NCBI GenBank assembly: GCA_002428285.1
Contig: DIVO01000025.1
Span: 1 to 9,048 of the forward strand
Length of the DNA stretch: 9,048 bases
Reading direction: 5' to 3'
Origin: Patescibacteria group bacterium UBA6130
GTDB taxonomy: Bacteria > Patescibacteriota > Microgenomatia > UBA12405 > UBA6130
This document shows, piece after piece, positions 1 to 5,724 of the stretch. A program made the position numbers and the translations under genes. A model generated the notes under the pieces. That model had not been told where the DNA came from. It did not search any database and worked only from the letters and a program-made list of their open reading frames with translations. Position 1 is the stretch's first letter. Every line of letters starts with the position of its first letter.

Positions 1-246
1 CAAGGGGTATTTTTTAGAAAAGGAGCCAAGAAAATAGCTCAAAAGCTGGATATTTCAGGTTGGGTAAGAAACCTTTCCACCGGAGAAGTTGAAGTGCTGG
101 CAATTGGTAATGAGGAGGCTATTAACAGCTTTACTAAGTGGTTGAAAATTGGTCCAAAATTTGCAAGAGTAGACAAATTGGAAATATTATTTTGGCGAGA
201 AACAAACAAAGCAAATGGCAAGTTTCAAATCAAACCCGATTTCTGA
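1..246 (+). CDS. acyP: Acylphosphatase, 5'-truncated by window edge
   Basis: Acylphosphatases hydrolyse the carboxyl-phosphate bond of small acyl phosphates such as acetyl phosphate, carbamoyl phosphate and 1,3-bisphosphoglycerate in the cytoplasm. Reading frame 1 is open from base 1 to a TGA at 244-246 and gives 81 residues. It begins inside the family signature (QGVFFR, visible residues 1-6), whose Arg binds the phosphate. The second signature GWVRN follows at 20-24 and contains the catalytic Asn, then the GxVEVxAxG-type strand (27-35) and the IGPKFARVD segment typical of the C-terminal half. A full protein is about 90 residues, so only roughly the first 10-20 residues, including the start codon, are missing. 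It is the only plus-strand gene and converges on rpe, overlapping its last 17 bp. No terminator hairpin is visible after the stop. Family assignment is firm; the physiological substrate is unknown. Confidence 0.9.
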   Translation, partial: QGVFFRKGAKKIAQKLDISGWVRNLSTGEVEVLAIGNEEAINSFTKWLKIGPKFARVDKLEILFWRETNKANGKFQIKPDF

Positions 247-853
247 AATCTGCTTCGGACCAATAAGAAGTTCCCATGTAAACAATGTCAACACCTGACT
301 GCTCAAGAAGTGAAAGATGCTCTTTCTTAACTCCTCCGTCCATTCCAATCTGGAAACCAGCCTGAAGGTCTTCTCTTAAAGCAATTAGTTCATCGAGCTT
401 TGTCATAACCGAAGAATCAAATTCTTGACCTGAAAAACCTGCTTTAACAGATAAAAGTAAAACCATATCGGCATTATAAACAGCATCAGGATTAAGATCG
501 GCTATGGAAGTAGGCAGATCAACAGCCAAACCCGCCTGAATACCCTCACATTTTACCCGATCAATATAATCCAATTGGCTATCCATCTTCTCGATATGAG
601 CTGAAATTCTCTGGGCAAAAATCAGATTACACCTCTCTATCCAAGAAAAAGGATTATCAACCATCAAATGGAGATCCCAATAATAACTCTCGTTAAAATT
701 ATTGTTTAATTCTTCTAAAGGAAAGGTTTTGTTGTCAGCAAATTTTCCATCTACCACATCAATTTGCACCCAATTGTCTTTTCCTTTCAAATATTCCAAT
801 TTTTGCTTTAACTCACCAACACTTGCGGTCAAAATCGTAGGTATTATTTCCAT
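230..853 (-). CDS. rpe: Ribulose-phosphate 3-epimerase family protein (divergent)
   Basis: This TIM-barrel protein of 207 residues belongs to the family that interconverts D-ribulose 5-phosphate and D-xylulose 5-phosphate; typical members have 210-230 residues. Recognisable blocks in order are IPTILTAS (4-11, usual APSILSAD), VQIDVVDGKF (29-38, usual HVDVMDGHF), HLMV (62-65), AHIEKM (85-90), LLLSVKAGFSGQEF (132-145, usual MSVNPGFGGQ) and MDGGV (171-175). The acid/base aspartates (D32, D172) and metal-ligand His62 are kept, but the first metal ligand, normally His, is Gln30. It is the last gene of the minus-strand cluster, starting 16 bp after gap, with no Shine-Dalgarno; the ATG follows an AT-rich spacer. 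Its last 17 bp are shared tail-to-tail with the acylphosphatase gene. The family call is solid; standard epimerase activity is less certain because of the ligand change. Confidence 0.85.
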   Translation of the reverse strand: MEIIPTILTASVGELKQKLEYLKGKDNWVQIDVVDGKFADNKTFPLEELNNNFNESYYWDLHLMVDNPFSWIERCNLIFAQRISAHIEKMDSQLDYIDRVKCEGIQAGLAVDLPTSIADLNPDAVYNADMVLLLSVKAGFSGQEFDSSVMTKLDELIALREDLQAGFQIGMDGGVKKEHLSLLEQSGVDIVYMGTSYWSEADFRNRV

Positions 854-869
854 ATTACATTATCAATAA

Positions 870-1904
870 TTATTTAGCTTTACTCATCATTTTGGCTAAT
901 TCCAACAAACGGCAGGAATACCCATACTCGTTATCATACCAAGCGGCGATATGAATCATGTCATCTGATAAAACTTGAGTGATGGGAAGATCAACTATAG
1001 CAGAAGCAGGATTGGCAATAATATCTGATGAAACCAAAGGTTCATAAGACACTCTAACGATACCAACCATTTGTGAAGAAGAGGCATCTTCCAAAAGACT
1101 GTTTACCTCATTGATCGTGGTTTTTTTGTTCGTTTTAAAAACAAAGTCAGCATAAGATCCACAGGCTACAGGGACTCGTATAGCTGAGGCCGCAAACCTT
1201 CCTTCAACTTCCGGATATGCTGCTATAACCGCTTTAGCTGCCCCCGTTCCTGTGGGAATAATATTGATGGCACCAGCCCTAGCTCGACGCAAATCCTTAC
1301 CGGAATCATCAACCAGTGTCTGTGTAGAGGTATAAGCATGTACTGTAGTCATAATACATTCTTCAAATCCTAAGCCCTCATCAATAATCTTTACTATTGG
1401 GGCAACGCAGTTTGTTGTACATGAACCATTTGATACTAGGTTCTGACCATTATACCGCTTATCATTTACTCCCAAAATAAAAACGGGGATTGAATCGTCT
1501 TCCGGCGGAGCTGAAATTATTACTTTCCCGGCACCCCCTTTAAAATGACCTTCCGCTGATTTATCTGTAAAAACACCTGTACACTCTAAAACAATATCAA
1601 CATCATAATCCCTCCAACGAATTTTACTTGGGTCTCTTTGAGCCAAAACAGATATTTCCTTCTCAGTAGTTATTATCCGGCCAATTTCTTCTCCGAGTTT
1701 GGGGTCTGAGGCTTCAATTCTACCGGGAAATCTTCCATAAACAGAATCGTACTTAAGCATATGGGTCCAGCCTTCTACATCCATTGAACCCGATGTATTA
1801 ACGGCCACTACCTCTAATTTGTCACGGTAATTTCCCCACCAAGCACGGAAAGCGGTTCTCCCAATACGCCCAAATCCATTGATTGCTATTTTTACTTTTG
1901 CCAT
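870..1904 (-). CDS. gap: Type I glyceraldehyde-3-phosphate dehydrogenase
   Basis: This 344-residue phosphorylating GAPDH oxidises glyceraldehyde 3-phosphate to 1,3-bisphosphoglycerate in the cytoplasm with NAD(P)+. The length is normal for the family. The N-terminal dinucleotide fold carries INGFGRIGR (8-16). The catalytic block is SNGSCTTNC with nucleophile Cys162, and His189 of TTVHAYT is the general base. The phosphate-site block is DLRRARAGAINIIPTGTGAAKAV (starting at 204), with RVPVACGS at 243-250 and AWYDNEYGYS at 321-330 near the C-terminus. The position that is Asp in NAD-specific enzymes (Asp32 of the Geobacillus protein) is Thr37, and the Leu-Pro pair before KDLRR is Asp-Ser, which points to NADP(H) use. 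The gene lies 46 bp downstream of pgk, with a modest GAG ribosome-binding element before the ATG, and is followed after 16 bp by rpe. Confidence 0.97.
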   Translation of the reverse strand: MAKVKIAINGFGRIGRTAFRAWWGNYRDKLEVVAVNTSGSMDVEGWTHMLKYDSVYGRFPGRIEASDPKLGEEIGRIITTEKEISVLAQRDPSKIRWRDYDVDIVLECTGVFTDKSAEGHFKGGAGKVIISAPPEDDSIPVFILGVNDKRYNGQNLVSNGSCTTNCVAPIVKIIDEGLGFEECIMTTVHAYTSTQTLVDDSGKDLRRARAGAINIIPTGTGAAKAVIAAYPEVEGRFAASAIRVPVACGSYADFVFKTNKKTTINEVNSLLEDASSSQMVGIVRVSYEPLVSSDIIANPASAIVDLPITQVLSDDMIHIAAWYDNEYGYSCRLLELAKMMSKAK

Positions 1905-1936
1905 CTTATCTCAGACTACATCCTATACCGGCAACT

Positions 1937-1949
1937 TGTCAAAATTATA
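1937..1949 (-). promoter_or_regulatory. Possible promoter elements ahead of gap
   Basis: The 46 bp gap between pgk and gap holds a perfect TATAAT on the minus strand at 1949-1944, two bases after the pgk stop codon, followed at once by a perfect TTGACA at 1942-1937. If TATAAT acts as a -10, the start site would lie near 1937 and leave a leader of about 30 nt with the GAG element. No good -35 stands 16-18 nt upstream of it. If TTGACA acts as a -35, the best -10 about 18 nt downstream is only TAGTCT. The two cannot serve as one promoter in this order. In an AT-rich spacer either may be chance. Confidence 0.3.
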
Positions 1950-1950
1950 A

Positions 1951-2946
1951 TCAATCTAATACTGCAAGGGTATTTTTCTTCAAAAAATACAGCATTGCTC
2001 CTCCACCAACTGAAACATAATTAAAAGAATTCCATAGATTAAGCCTGCTTAAAATTCTGTGGGTATCTCCTCCTCCTGCCACCTTAAAAGCTTTTGTTTC
2101 GGCAACTGTCTTGGCAATTTCATAGCTACCCAAGCTATTATGATCTTCTTCATATACTCCCATTGGACCTGCCCAAAGTATAGTTTTTGCTTCACCGATA
2201 TGTTTTTTAAAATCCATAATCGATTCCCTAGTAATATCCTTGCCCTCTTTATTCAGCTTGGCAACAACAATATTGTCAGGAACATTTTTTATCATGGAAG
2301 GAAGCTTTCCTCCTAACAAAACTTTGTCAGACCAACTACTTAGAAAATCAATGTATTTCAATTTATCATCTTTACTTCCACCCAAAACTGATACTATTGG
2401 CCTTGGGGCTTCTTTTTTTAACCAATTCAAAGATGCCATTTCACCTTCAAATCTTATCCCTAAATAATAGGGTAAATATTGTTTTAAACCGGTAATTGAA
2501 GCATGATCCCTGTGGGAAACACCAAATGCTTCATTTATACAAATGTCACCTAAAAGGGAAAGTTTCTTGGCAAATTCCGAACTATTATTTTCTTCCCCCT
2601 TGTCATATCTTAAATTCTCCACAATTCCAAAATTTGAAGAAGAGACATGTAAAAGTTCATTTAATTTAATTAAGCTGCAATTGGATACATTTTTATCAAA
2701 CCATTCACAAATTGGAGACAAAGACAGTTCTTGCTCCTGATCCTTTGGACGTCCAAGATGACCAAGTAAGATAATTTTTTCAACCTTCTGGGCTTTTAAA
2801 TAATTAATTGTAGGAATTGCCGACCGAAGACGAAAATCTTCATCAACTACCAGCCGACCCCCTTCTTTTCTTAAGTCCACATCACAGTCTATTCTCACTA
2901 CGGCTCTTTTCCCCTGTAAATCTTTAGCTTCTGAGAGATAATTCAT
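1951..2946 (-). CDS. pgk: Phosphoglycerate kinase, shortened form
   Basis: PGK transfers the acyl phosphate of 1,3-bisphosphoglycerate to ADP, giving ATP and 3-phosphoglycerate. This protein has 331 residues, against about 390-415 for bacterial enzymes. Visible motifs are VRIDCDV (17-23, usual VRVDFNV), GHLGRPK (62-68), ENLRYDKGEE (110-119), INEAFGVSHRDHAS (137-150), LGGSKDDK (188-195, usual LGGAKVSDK), WAGPMGVYE (258-266), GGGDT (291-295) and GGGA (314-317). Both substrate-binding and nucleotide-binding sides are therefore present. The loss falls between LGGSK and WAGPMG, 66 residues here and roughly 115-120 normally, which removes part of the C-terminal nucleotide domain. The frame is intact with no sign of frameshift. 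Its ATG overlaps the rpiB stop by one base (TAATG), and no Shine-Dalgarno is seen, so translation is probably coupled. PGK identity is clear. Confidence 0.94.
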   Translation of the reverse strand: MNYLSEAKDLQGKRAVVRIDCDVDLRKEGGRLVVDEDFRLRSAIPTINYLKAQKVEKIILLGHLGRPKDQEQELSLSPICEWFDKNVSNCSLIKLNELLHVSSSNFGIVENLRYDKGEENNSSEFAKKLSLLGDICINEAFGVSHRDHASITGLKQYLPYYLGIRFEGEMASLNWLKKEAPRPIVSVLGGSKDDKLKYIDFLSSWSDKVLLGGKLPSMIKNVPDNIVVAKLNKEGKDITRESIMDFKKHIGEAKTILWAGPMGVYEEDHNSLGSYEIAKTVAETKAFKVAGGGDTHRILSRLNLWNSFNYVSVGGGAMLYFLKKNTLAVLD

Positions 2947-3395
2947 TATTTATTTTTTTCGATGTCTAATATTTGTTTAATTCTTCTATCATGATTCTGA
3001 GTTGGTTCATATTCCACTTTCAAAAAAATCTCAGTTATTTTTTTAGCTTTTTTATAAGACAAGAAGGATGCAGGAAGAGCAAGTATATTTATATCGTCGT
3101 CTTCTCTGGCTGATTTAATCTGCTGAGCCCCAAATCCCAAACCACACCTGATTAAACGATATTTATTTGCAACAACATCAACTCCCACTCCCGAACCGCA
3201 AGCAACAATACCAACACAAGAATTTTCGTTTTCCGATACTTTTTTAGCTACTTCAGAAGCAAAAATCGGGTAATCATCTTCTTCATCGAGTTCAGTATTT
3301 CCCAGATCTTCAAATTCCAAACCCCATTGTCTCAACCACATTTTAATCTCTTCTTTTAAATGAAATCCCTTATGATCTGCCCCTAAGTAGATCAT
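2946..3395 (-). CDS. rpiB: Ribose-5-phosphate isomerase B (RpiB/LacAB family)
   Basis: RpiB interconverts ribose 5-phosphate and ribulose 5-phosphate. At 149 residues it has the family's normal length. GADHKGF (5-11) supplies the Asp-His pair that handles the sugar ring. VACGSGVGVDVVANK (64-78) carries the catalytic Cys66, with Ser68 in place of the usual Thr. RLIRCGLGFGA (80-90) and the C-terminal NHDRRIKQI (134-142) match the phosphate-binding and closing segments. In the usual REHNDAN block the His is Asp99 (REDDDIN, 97-103), an unusual change. The start is preceded by GGGAG about 10 nt upstream, and its ATGA overlaps the tpiA stop by 4 bp; its own stop overlaps the pgk start. With rpe at the other end of the block it links pentose phosphates to glycolysis. 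A related hexose-phosphate or sugar-phosphate isomerase cannot be excluded. Confidence 0.92.
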   Translation of the reverse strand: MIYLGADHKGFHLKEEIKMWLRQWGLEFEDLGNTELDEEDDYPIFASEVAKKVSENENSCVGIVACGSGVGVDVVANKYRLIRCGLGFGAQQIKSAREDDDINILALPASFLSYKKAKKITEIFLKVEYEPTQNHDRRIKQILDIEKNK

Positions 3396-4048
3396 TGAGA
3401 AAATGCTCCCGCAAAATCTTTAAGTGCTTTTTTAGGGTCTTTTGATAAAACTACTCCAGAACTAATCAATACCCCATAAGCTCCTAATTCGAGCGATTTC
3501 TTAACATCATCAGCTGATTTTATTCCAGCTCCTACAACTACCTTGTGATTTTTTAATATTTCAACAACATCGCCAACAACTCCTGGTTTTGCCTTAGACA
3601 CAGATACTTCTCCGCCGATCAACTCCGGCGGTTCATAAGCAAAATAGTCAGGAACAGGCTTTAAACTTTTTGCCCAACTTGCTGCCTGCCCTCTGGATTT
3701 TAAACAAACCATCAGTTTGAATGAAGATAACTCATTTGGTCCCTTTTTAACTACAGATAAAATCTGCCTAATCTTACCAGGGGAGAGAGGTTTCTCAGAA
3801 TGGTTCAGCAAGCTTCCTCCAAAACCATTTAAGCTTGCTTCCAAGGCAGATATGTGACCAGTAAAAGGACCCTTAAGTTTCTCATCAATGCTCTGAAGCC
3901 AAGCTCCTGAAGAATTTTTGGGAGCAAAAGGTGATAAAACGGGAATAATTTTTATCCCTGTCTCTTTTGATACTGTATCGATAAGATCAATAAGTTTATA
4001 ACTATCTTCCCAAGACTCTCTATAAATCTTAAAATTTACCCAAATCAT
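3392..4048 (-). CDS. tpiA: Triosephosphate isomerase, archaeal-type
   Basis: TIM interconverts dihydroxyacetone phosphate and glyceraldehyde 3-phosphate. The protein has 218 residues, the size of archaeal TIMs; ordinary bacterial and eukaryotic TIMs have about 250. NFK (5-7) gives the substrate-binding Asn5 and Lys7. The segment FTGHISALEAS followed by LLNHSEKPL (80-88) contains the electrophile His83. YEPPELIGG (138-146) contains the catalytic Glu139 and a loop-6 equivalent. VSKAKP (150-155), GAGI (173-176) and GVLISSGVV (192-200) make up the phosphate-binding end. The PPELIG and VSKAKP blocks and the compact N-terminal half are archaeal-type hallmarks. The gene opens the tpiA-rpiB-pgk overlap chain, and its ATG lies 8 nt from an extended -10-like box with no Shine-Dalgarno. 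Function is well supported; the archaeal affinity is judged by eye, not from a tree. Confidence 0.94.
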   Translation of the reverse strand: MIWVNFKIYRESWEDSYKLIDLIDTVSKETGIKIIPVLSPFAPKNSSGAWLQSIDEKLKGPFTGHISALEASLNGFGGSLLNHSEKPLSPGKIRQILSVVKKGPNELSSFKLMVCLKSRGQAASWAKSLKPVPDYFAYEPPELIGGEVSVSKAKPGVVGDVVEILKNHKVVVGAGIKSADDVKKSLELGAYGVLISSGVVLSKDPKKALKDFAGAFSQ

Positions 4049-4056
4049 ATTAAAAT

Positions 4057-4065
4057 ATTATCACA
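4057..4065 (-). promoter_or_regulatory. Extended -10-like promoter before tpiA
   Basis: On the minus strand the 32 bp gap between the histidine-phosphatase stop and tpiA contains TGTGATAAT, an extended -10 (TGn plus GATAAT, 5 of 6 to consensus). The hexamer ends exactly 8 nt before the tpiA ATG, so a start site at the usual distance would give an almost leaderless mRNA. No good -35 is seen 16-18 nt upstream, which an extended -10 can tolerate. It could be a chance AT-rich match, but it falls in the only real gap in this part of the cluster. Confidence 0.45.
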
Positions 4066-4080
4066 ACATCACCCGACAAA

Positions 4081-4671
4081 TCACTGGGATTGCCAATATT
4101 CGATATCCTTTTGTAAAACAACATTTCTATTAATACTAACAATTGTAATTGAACCGGTAGCTGTGGGAAATTTATTTAAATCATCTAAAGGCCTTTCTTG
4201 GAGAAATAGAACCAAACTTCTTATCAAATCCTGATGGGAAACAACAATCGCTTGTTCATATGGTTTCTTAGCAAATTCTTTCACCCATTCCGCAATTCTA
4301 GTTTGAACACCTGAAAATCTTTCTCCAGTGGTAATTGACGAGGGAGCAAATAAATACTGATCCCAAATTTTCTTTTTTATCAAATCTGTCTTAACTATTC
4401 CCTGCCAACCGATATCTCCTTCAATTATCTTTTCTTCCTTAACAATTTCAACATCGGGAAAAAAAGTTTGAATAATTTTTGCGGTTTGAACGGTTCGCAG
4501 TAAAGGGCTAGTTATAATAATTTCCGGTTTAGCTCCCAAACTATCTAAATATTCCCCCGCCTTTTCTGCCTCTTTTATCCCTATTTTACTTAACCTAAAC
4601 CCAGAAAGCCTTCCGTAAATTAGCCCTCTAGGGTTAAATACATCTCCATGCCTGACCAAATAGATTTTCAT
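4081..4671 (-). CDS. Histidine phosphatase family protein (phosphoglycerate mutase-like)
   Basis: This 196-residue protein belongs to the branch-1 histidine phosphatase superfamily, whose members transfer or hydrolyse phosphate through a phosphohistidine. LVRHGDVFNPRG (5-16) contains the nucleophile His8 in its RHG motif. SPLLRTVQTA (55-64) supplies the conserved Arg59. IIEGDIGWQG (82-91) resembles the acidic ExxxGxxEG stretch, with Glu84 as likely proton donor. VVSHQDLIRSLV (143-154) contains the second catalytic His146. The family includes dPGM-type phosphoglycerate mutases, alpha-ribazole phosphatases and broad sugar-phosphate phosphatases, and sequence alone does not separate them. Its place between trpS and tpiA-rpiB-pgk-gap makes a glycolytic mutase or phosphosugar phosphatase role plausible, but this is inference from context. 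Its ATGA overlaps the trpS stop by 4 bp, with an AGGA element just upstream. Confidence 0.88.
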   Translation of the reverse strand: MKIYLVRHGDVFNPRGLIYGRLSGFRLSKIGIKEAEKAGEYLDSLGAKPEIIITSPLLRTVQTAKIIQTFFPDVEIVKEEKIIEGDIGWQGIVKTDLIKKKIWDQYLFAPSSITTGERFSGVQTRIAEWVKEFAKKPYEQAIVVSHQDLIRSLVLFLQERPLDDLNKFPTATGSITIVSINRNVVLQKDIEYWQSQ

Positions 4672-5660
4672 CTTCCTAATCCAATTACGTCATACATATT
4701 GGTTAAGGTTTTTGATGAAGTCGGTTTAACTTTACTAAGCCCTTTATCCAATATCTCGTCAATATATTTCATATCTGAAGTAACCTTGCTGTACTTTTCC
4801 TGAAAACTTTTTAAAAACTCTGCAACCACATCTGCAAGATCGTTCTTAAACTCTTTATAACCCTTGCCCGCATATTCTTCTTCTATATCAGAAACCTCTT
4901 TGCCAGACAAGCATGAATATATTGTTAAAAGATTAGAAATAGCTTTTTTATTGCCAAGATCAAATTTTACAAGATTATCGGAGTCGGTAACTGCAGTCAT
5001 GATTTTTTTTCTGGCAGAGTCTATATCGTCAAGGAGGTCTATAGTTCCGTTTTGATCAATATCAGACTTACTCATTTTATTTTCAGGATTTTGCAGCGAC
5101 ATAATTCTTGCCCCTCCGGTTAATAGTTTCGGCTTAGGCAAAGTAAAAACCTCTCCATATTTTGAATTAAATTTTTCAGCAAGATCTCTGGCTAACTCAA
5201 TATGCTGAACCTGATCATCACCCACAGGCACCTCATCGGTTTGATAAAGTAAAATATCTGCTGCCATTAATACCGGATAATTAAATAAGCCAACACTGGC
5301 AAGCTCTTTAACATTTTCACTTTTTGATTTATATTGAGTCATTCTTGATAATTGACCCATTCCTGTATAACAATCAAGTATCCAACAAGCAACAGTATGA
5401 TCTGAATTTTCAGATTGAACAAAAATCGAGGACTTTTCGGGGTCAACTCCTGCGGCGAGATATAAAGCTGTAATTTCCTTAGTTCTTTTTTTTAGCATTT
5501 TCGGATCTTGAGGCACGGTTATGGCATGCAAATCCACAATACAAAAAATACAATCGTTGCCTTGGTTTTGAATATCAATCCACTGGTTGATGGCTCCAAT
5601 ATAGTTACCTAAGTGTAGGTTACCACTGGGCTTAATGCCCGAAAATATTTTCTTGCTCAT
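4668..5660 (-). CDS. trpS: Tryptophanyl-tRNA synthetase
   Basis: TrpRS is a class Ic aminoacyl-tRNA synthetase that charges tRNA-Trp with tryptophan using ATP. The 330-residue length is typical of bacterial TrpRS. GIKPSGNLHLGNYIGA (8-23) holds the HIGH-type motif as HLGN. The tryptophan/ATP pocket region LMAADILLYQTDEVPVGDDQ (131-150) is highly conserved, followed by the QHIELARDLAEKFN helix. The second class I signature is an exact KMSKS at 195-199. The C-terminal anticodon-binding helical region is present and ends in DVIGLGR. The ATG has no Shine-Dalgarno; a perfect TATAAT ends 8 nt upstream, and a short dyad array precedes it. The downstream histidine-phosphatase gene overlaps its stop by 4 bp, so the two are probably co-translated. 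Confidence 0.97.
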   Translation of the reverse strand: MSKKIFSGIKPSGNLHLGNYIGAINQWIDIQNQGNDCIFCIVDLHAITVPQDPKMLKKRTKEITALYLAAGVDPEKSSIFVQSENSDHTVACWILDCYTGMGQLSRMTQYKSKSENVKELASVGLFNYPVLMAADILLYQTDEVPVGDDQVQHIELARDLAEKFNSKYGEVFTLPKPKLLTGGARIMSLQNPENKMSKSDIDQNGTIDLLDDIDSARKKIMTAVTDSDNLVKFDLGNKKAISNLLTIYSCLSGKEVSDIEEEYAGKGYKEFKNDLADVVAEFLKSFQEKYSKVTSDMKYIDEILDKGLSKVKPTSSKTLTNMYDVIGLGR

Positions 5661-5668
5661 GATAAAAA

Positions 5669-5674
5669 ATTATA
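5669..5674 (-). promoter_or_regulatory. Consensus -10 (TATAAT) before trpS
   Basis: A perfect TATAAT on the minus strand lies 8 nt before the trpS ATG, within the 57 bp gap after thpR. A start site at normal distance would fall at or within one or two bases of the ATG, giving a leaderless trpS mRNA; this fits the lack of a Shine-Dalgarno. The -35 is weak: TTGATT at 15 nt spacing or CTTTGA at 17 nt. The AT-rich context leaves room for chance. Confidence 0.5.
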
Positions 5675-5676
5675 CC

Positions 5677-5724
5677 TTACTTTCTATGAAATCAAAGTAA
5701 CTTTTTATATATTTTAGTTACTTT
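5677..5724. repeat. Three alternating TTACTTT/AAAGTAA heptamers upstream of trpS
   Basis: Plus-strand copies are TTACTTT at 5677-5683, AAAGTAA at 5694-5700 and TTACTTT at 5718-5724. The second and third lie within a perfect 9 bp inverted repeat, AAAGTAACT / AGTTACTTT (5694-5702 and 5716-5724), with a 13-base AT loop. The first and second form a 7 bp inverted repeat with a 10-base loop. In trpS-sense RNA the middle copy can pair with either neighbour, and the hairpin nearer trpS is followed by a U-run before the ATG. The array covers the thpR stop codon and overlaps any trpS -35. It may be an operator, an attenuator-like switch or a weak terminator; none is proven. Confidence 0.5.

Noticed and set aside
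39..221. A 60-codon minus-strand open frame
   Set aside because: It is antisense to the clear plus-strand acylphosphatase frame and has no recognisable motif.
2059..2740. Plus-strand open frames across pgk (2059-2316, 2240-2467, 2543-2740)
   Set aside because: All are antisense to conserved PGK motifs and show no domain of their own.
1951..2946. PGK as a frameshifted or pseudogene copy
   Set aside because: All N- and C-terminal catalytic motifs sit in one uninterrupted frame with overlap-coupled neighbours, so a compact functional form is more likely.
5661..5717. T-box riboswitch upstream of trpS
   Set aside because: The gap is only 57 bp and has no T-box motif, specifier loop or strong terminator; only short AT-rich dyads are present.
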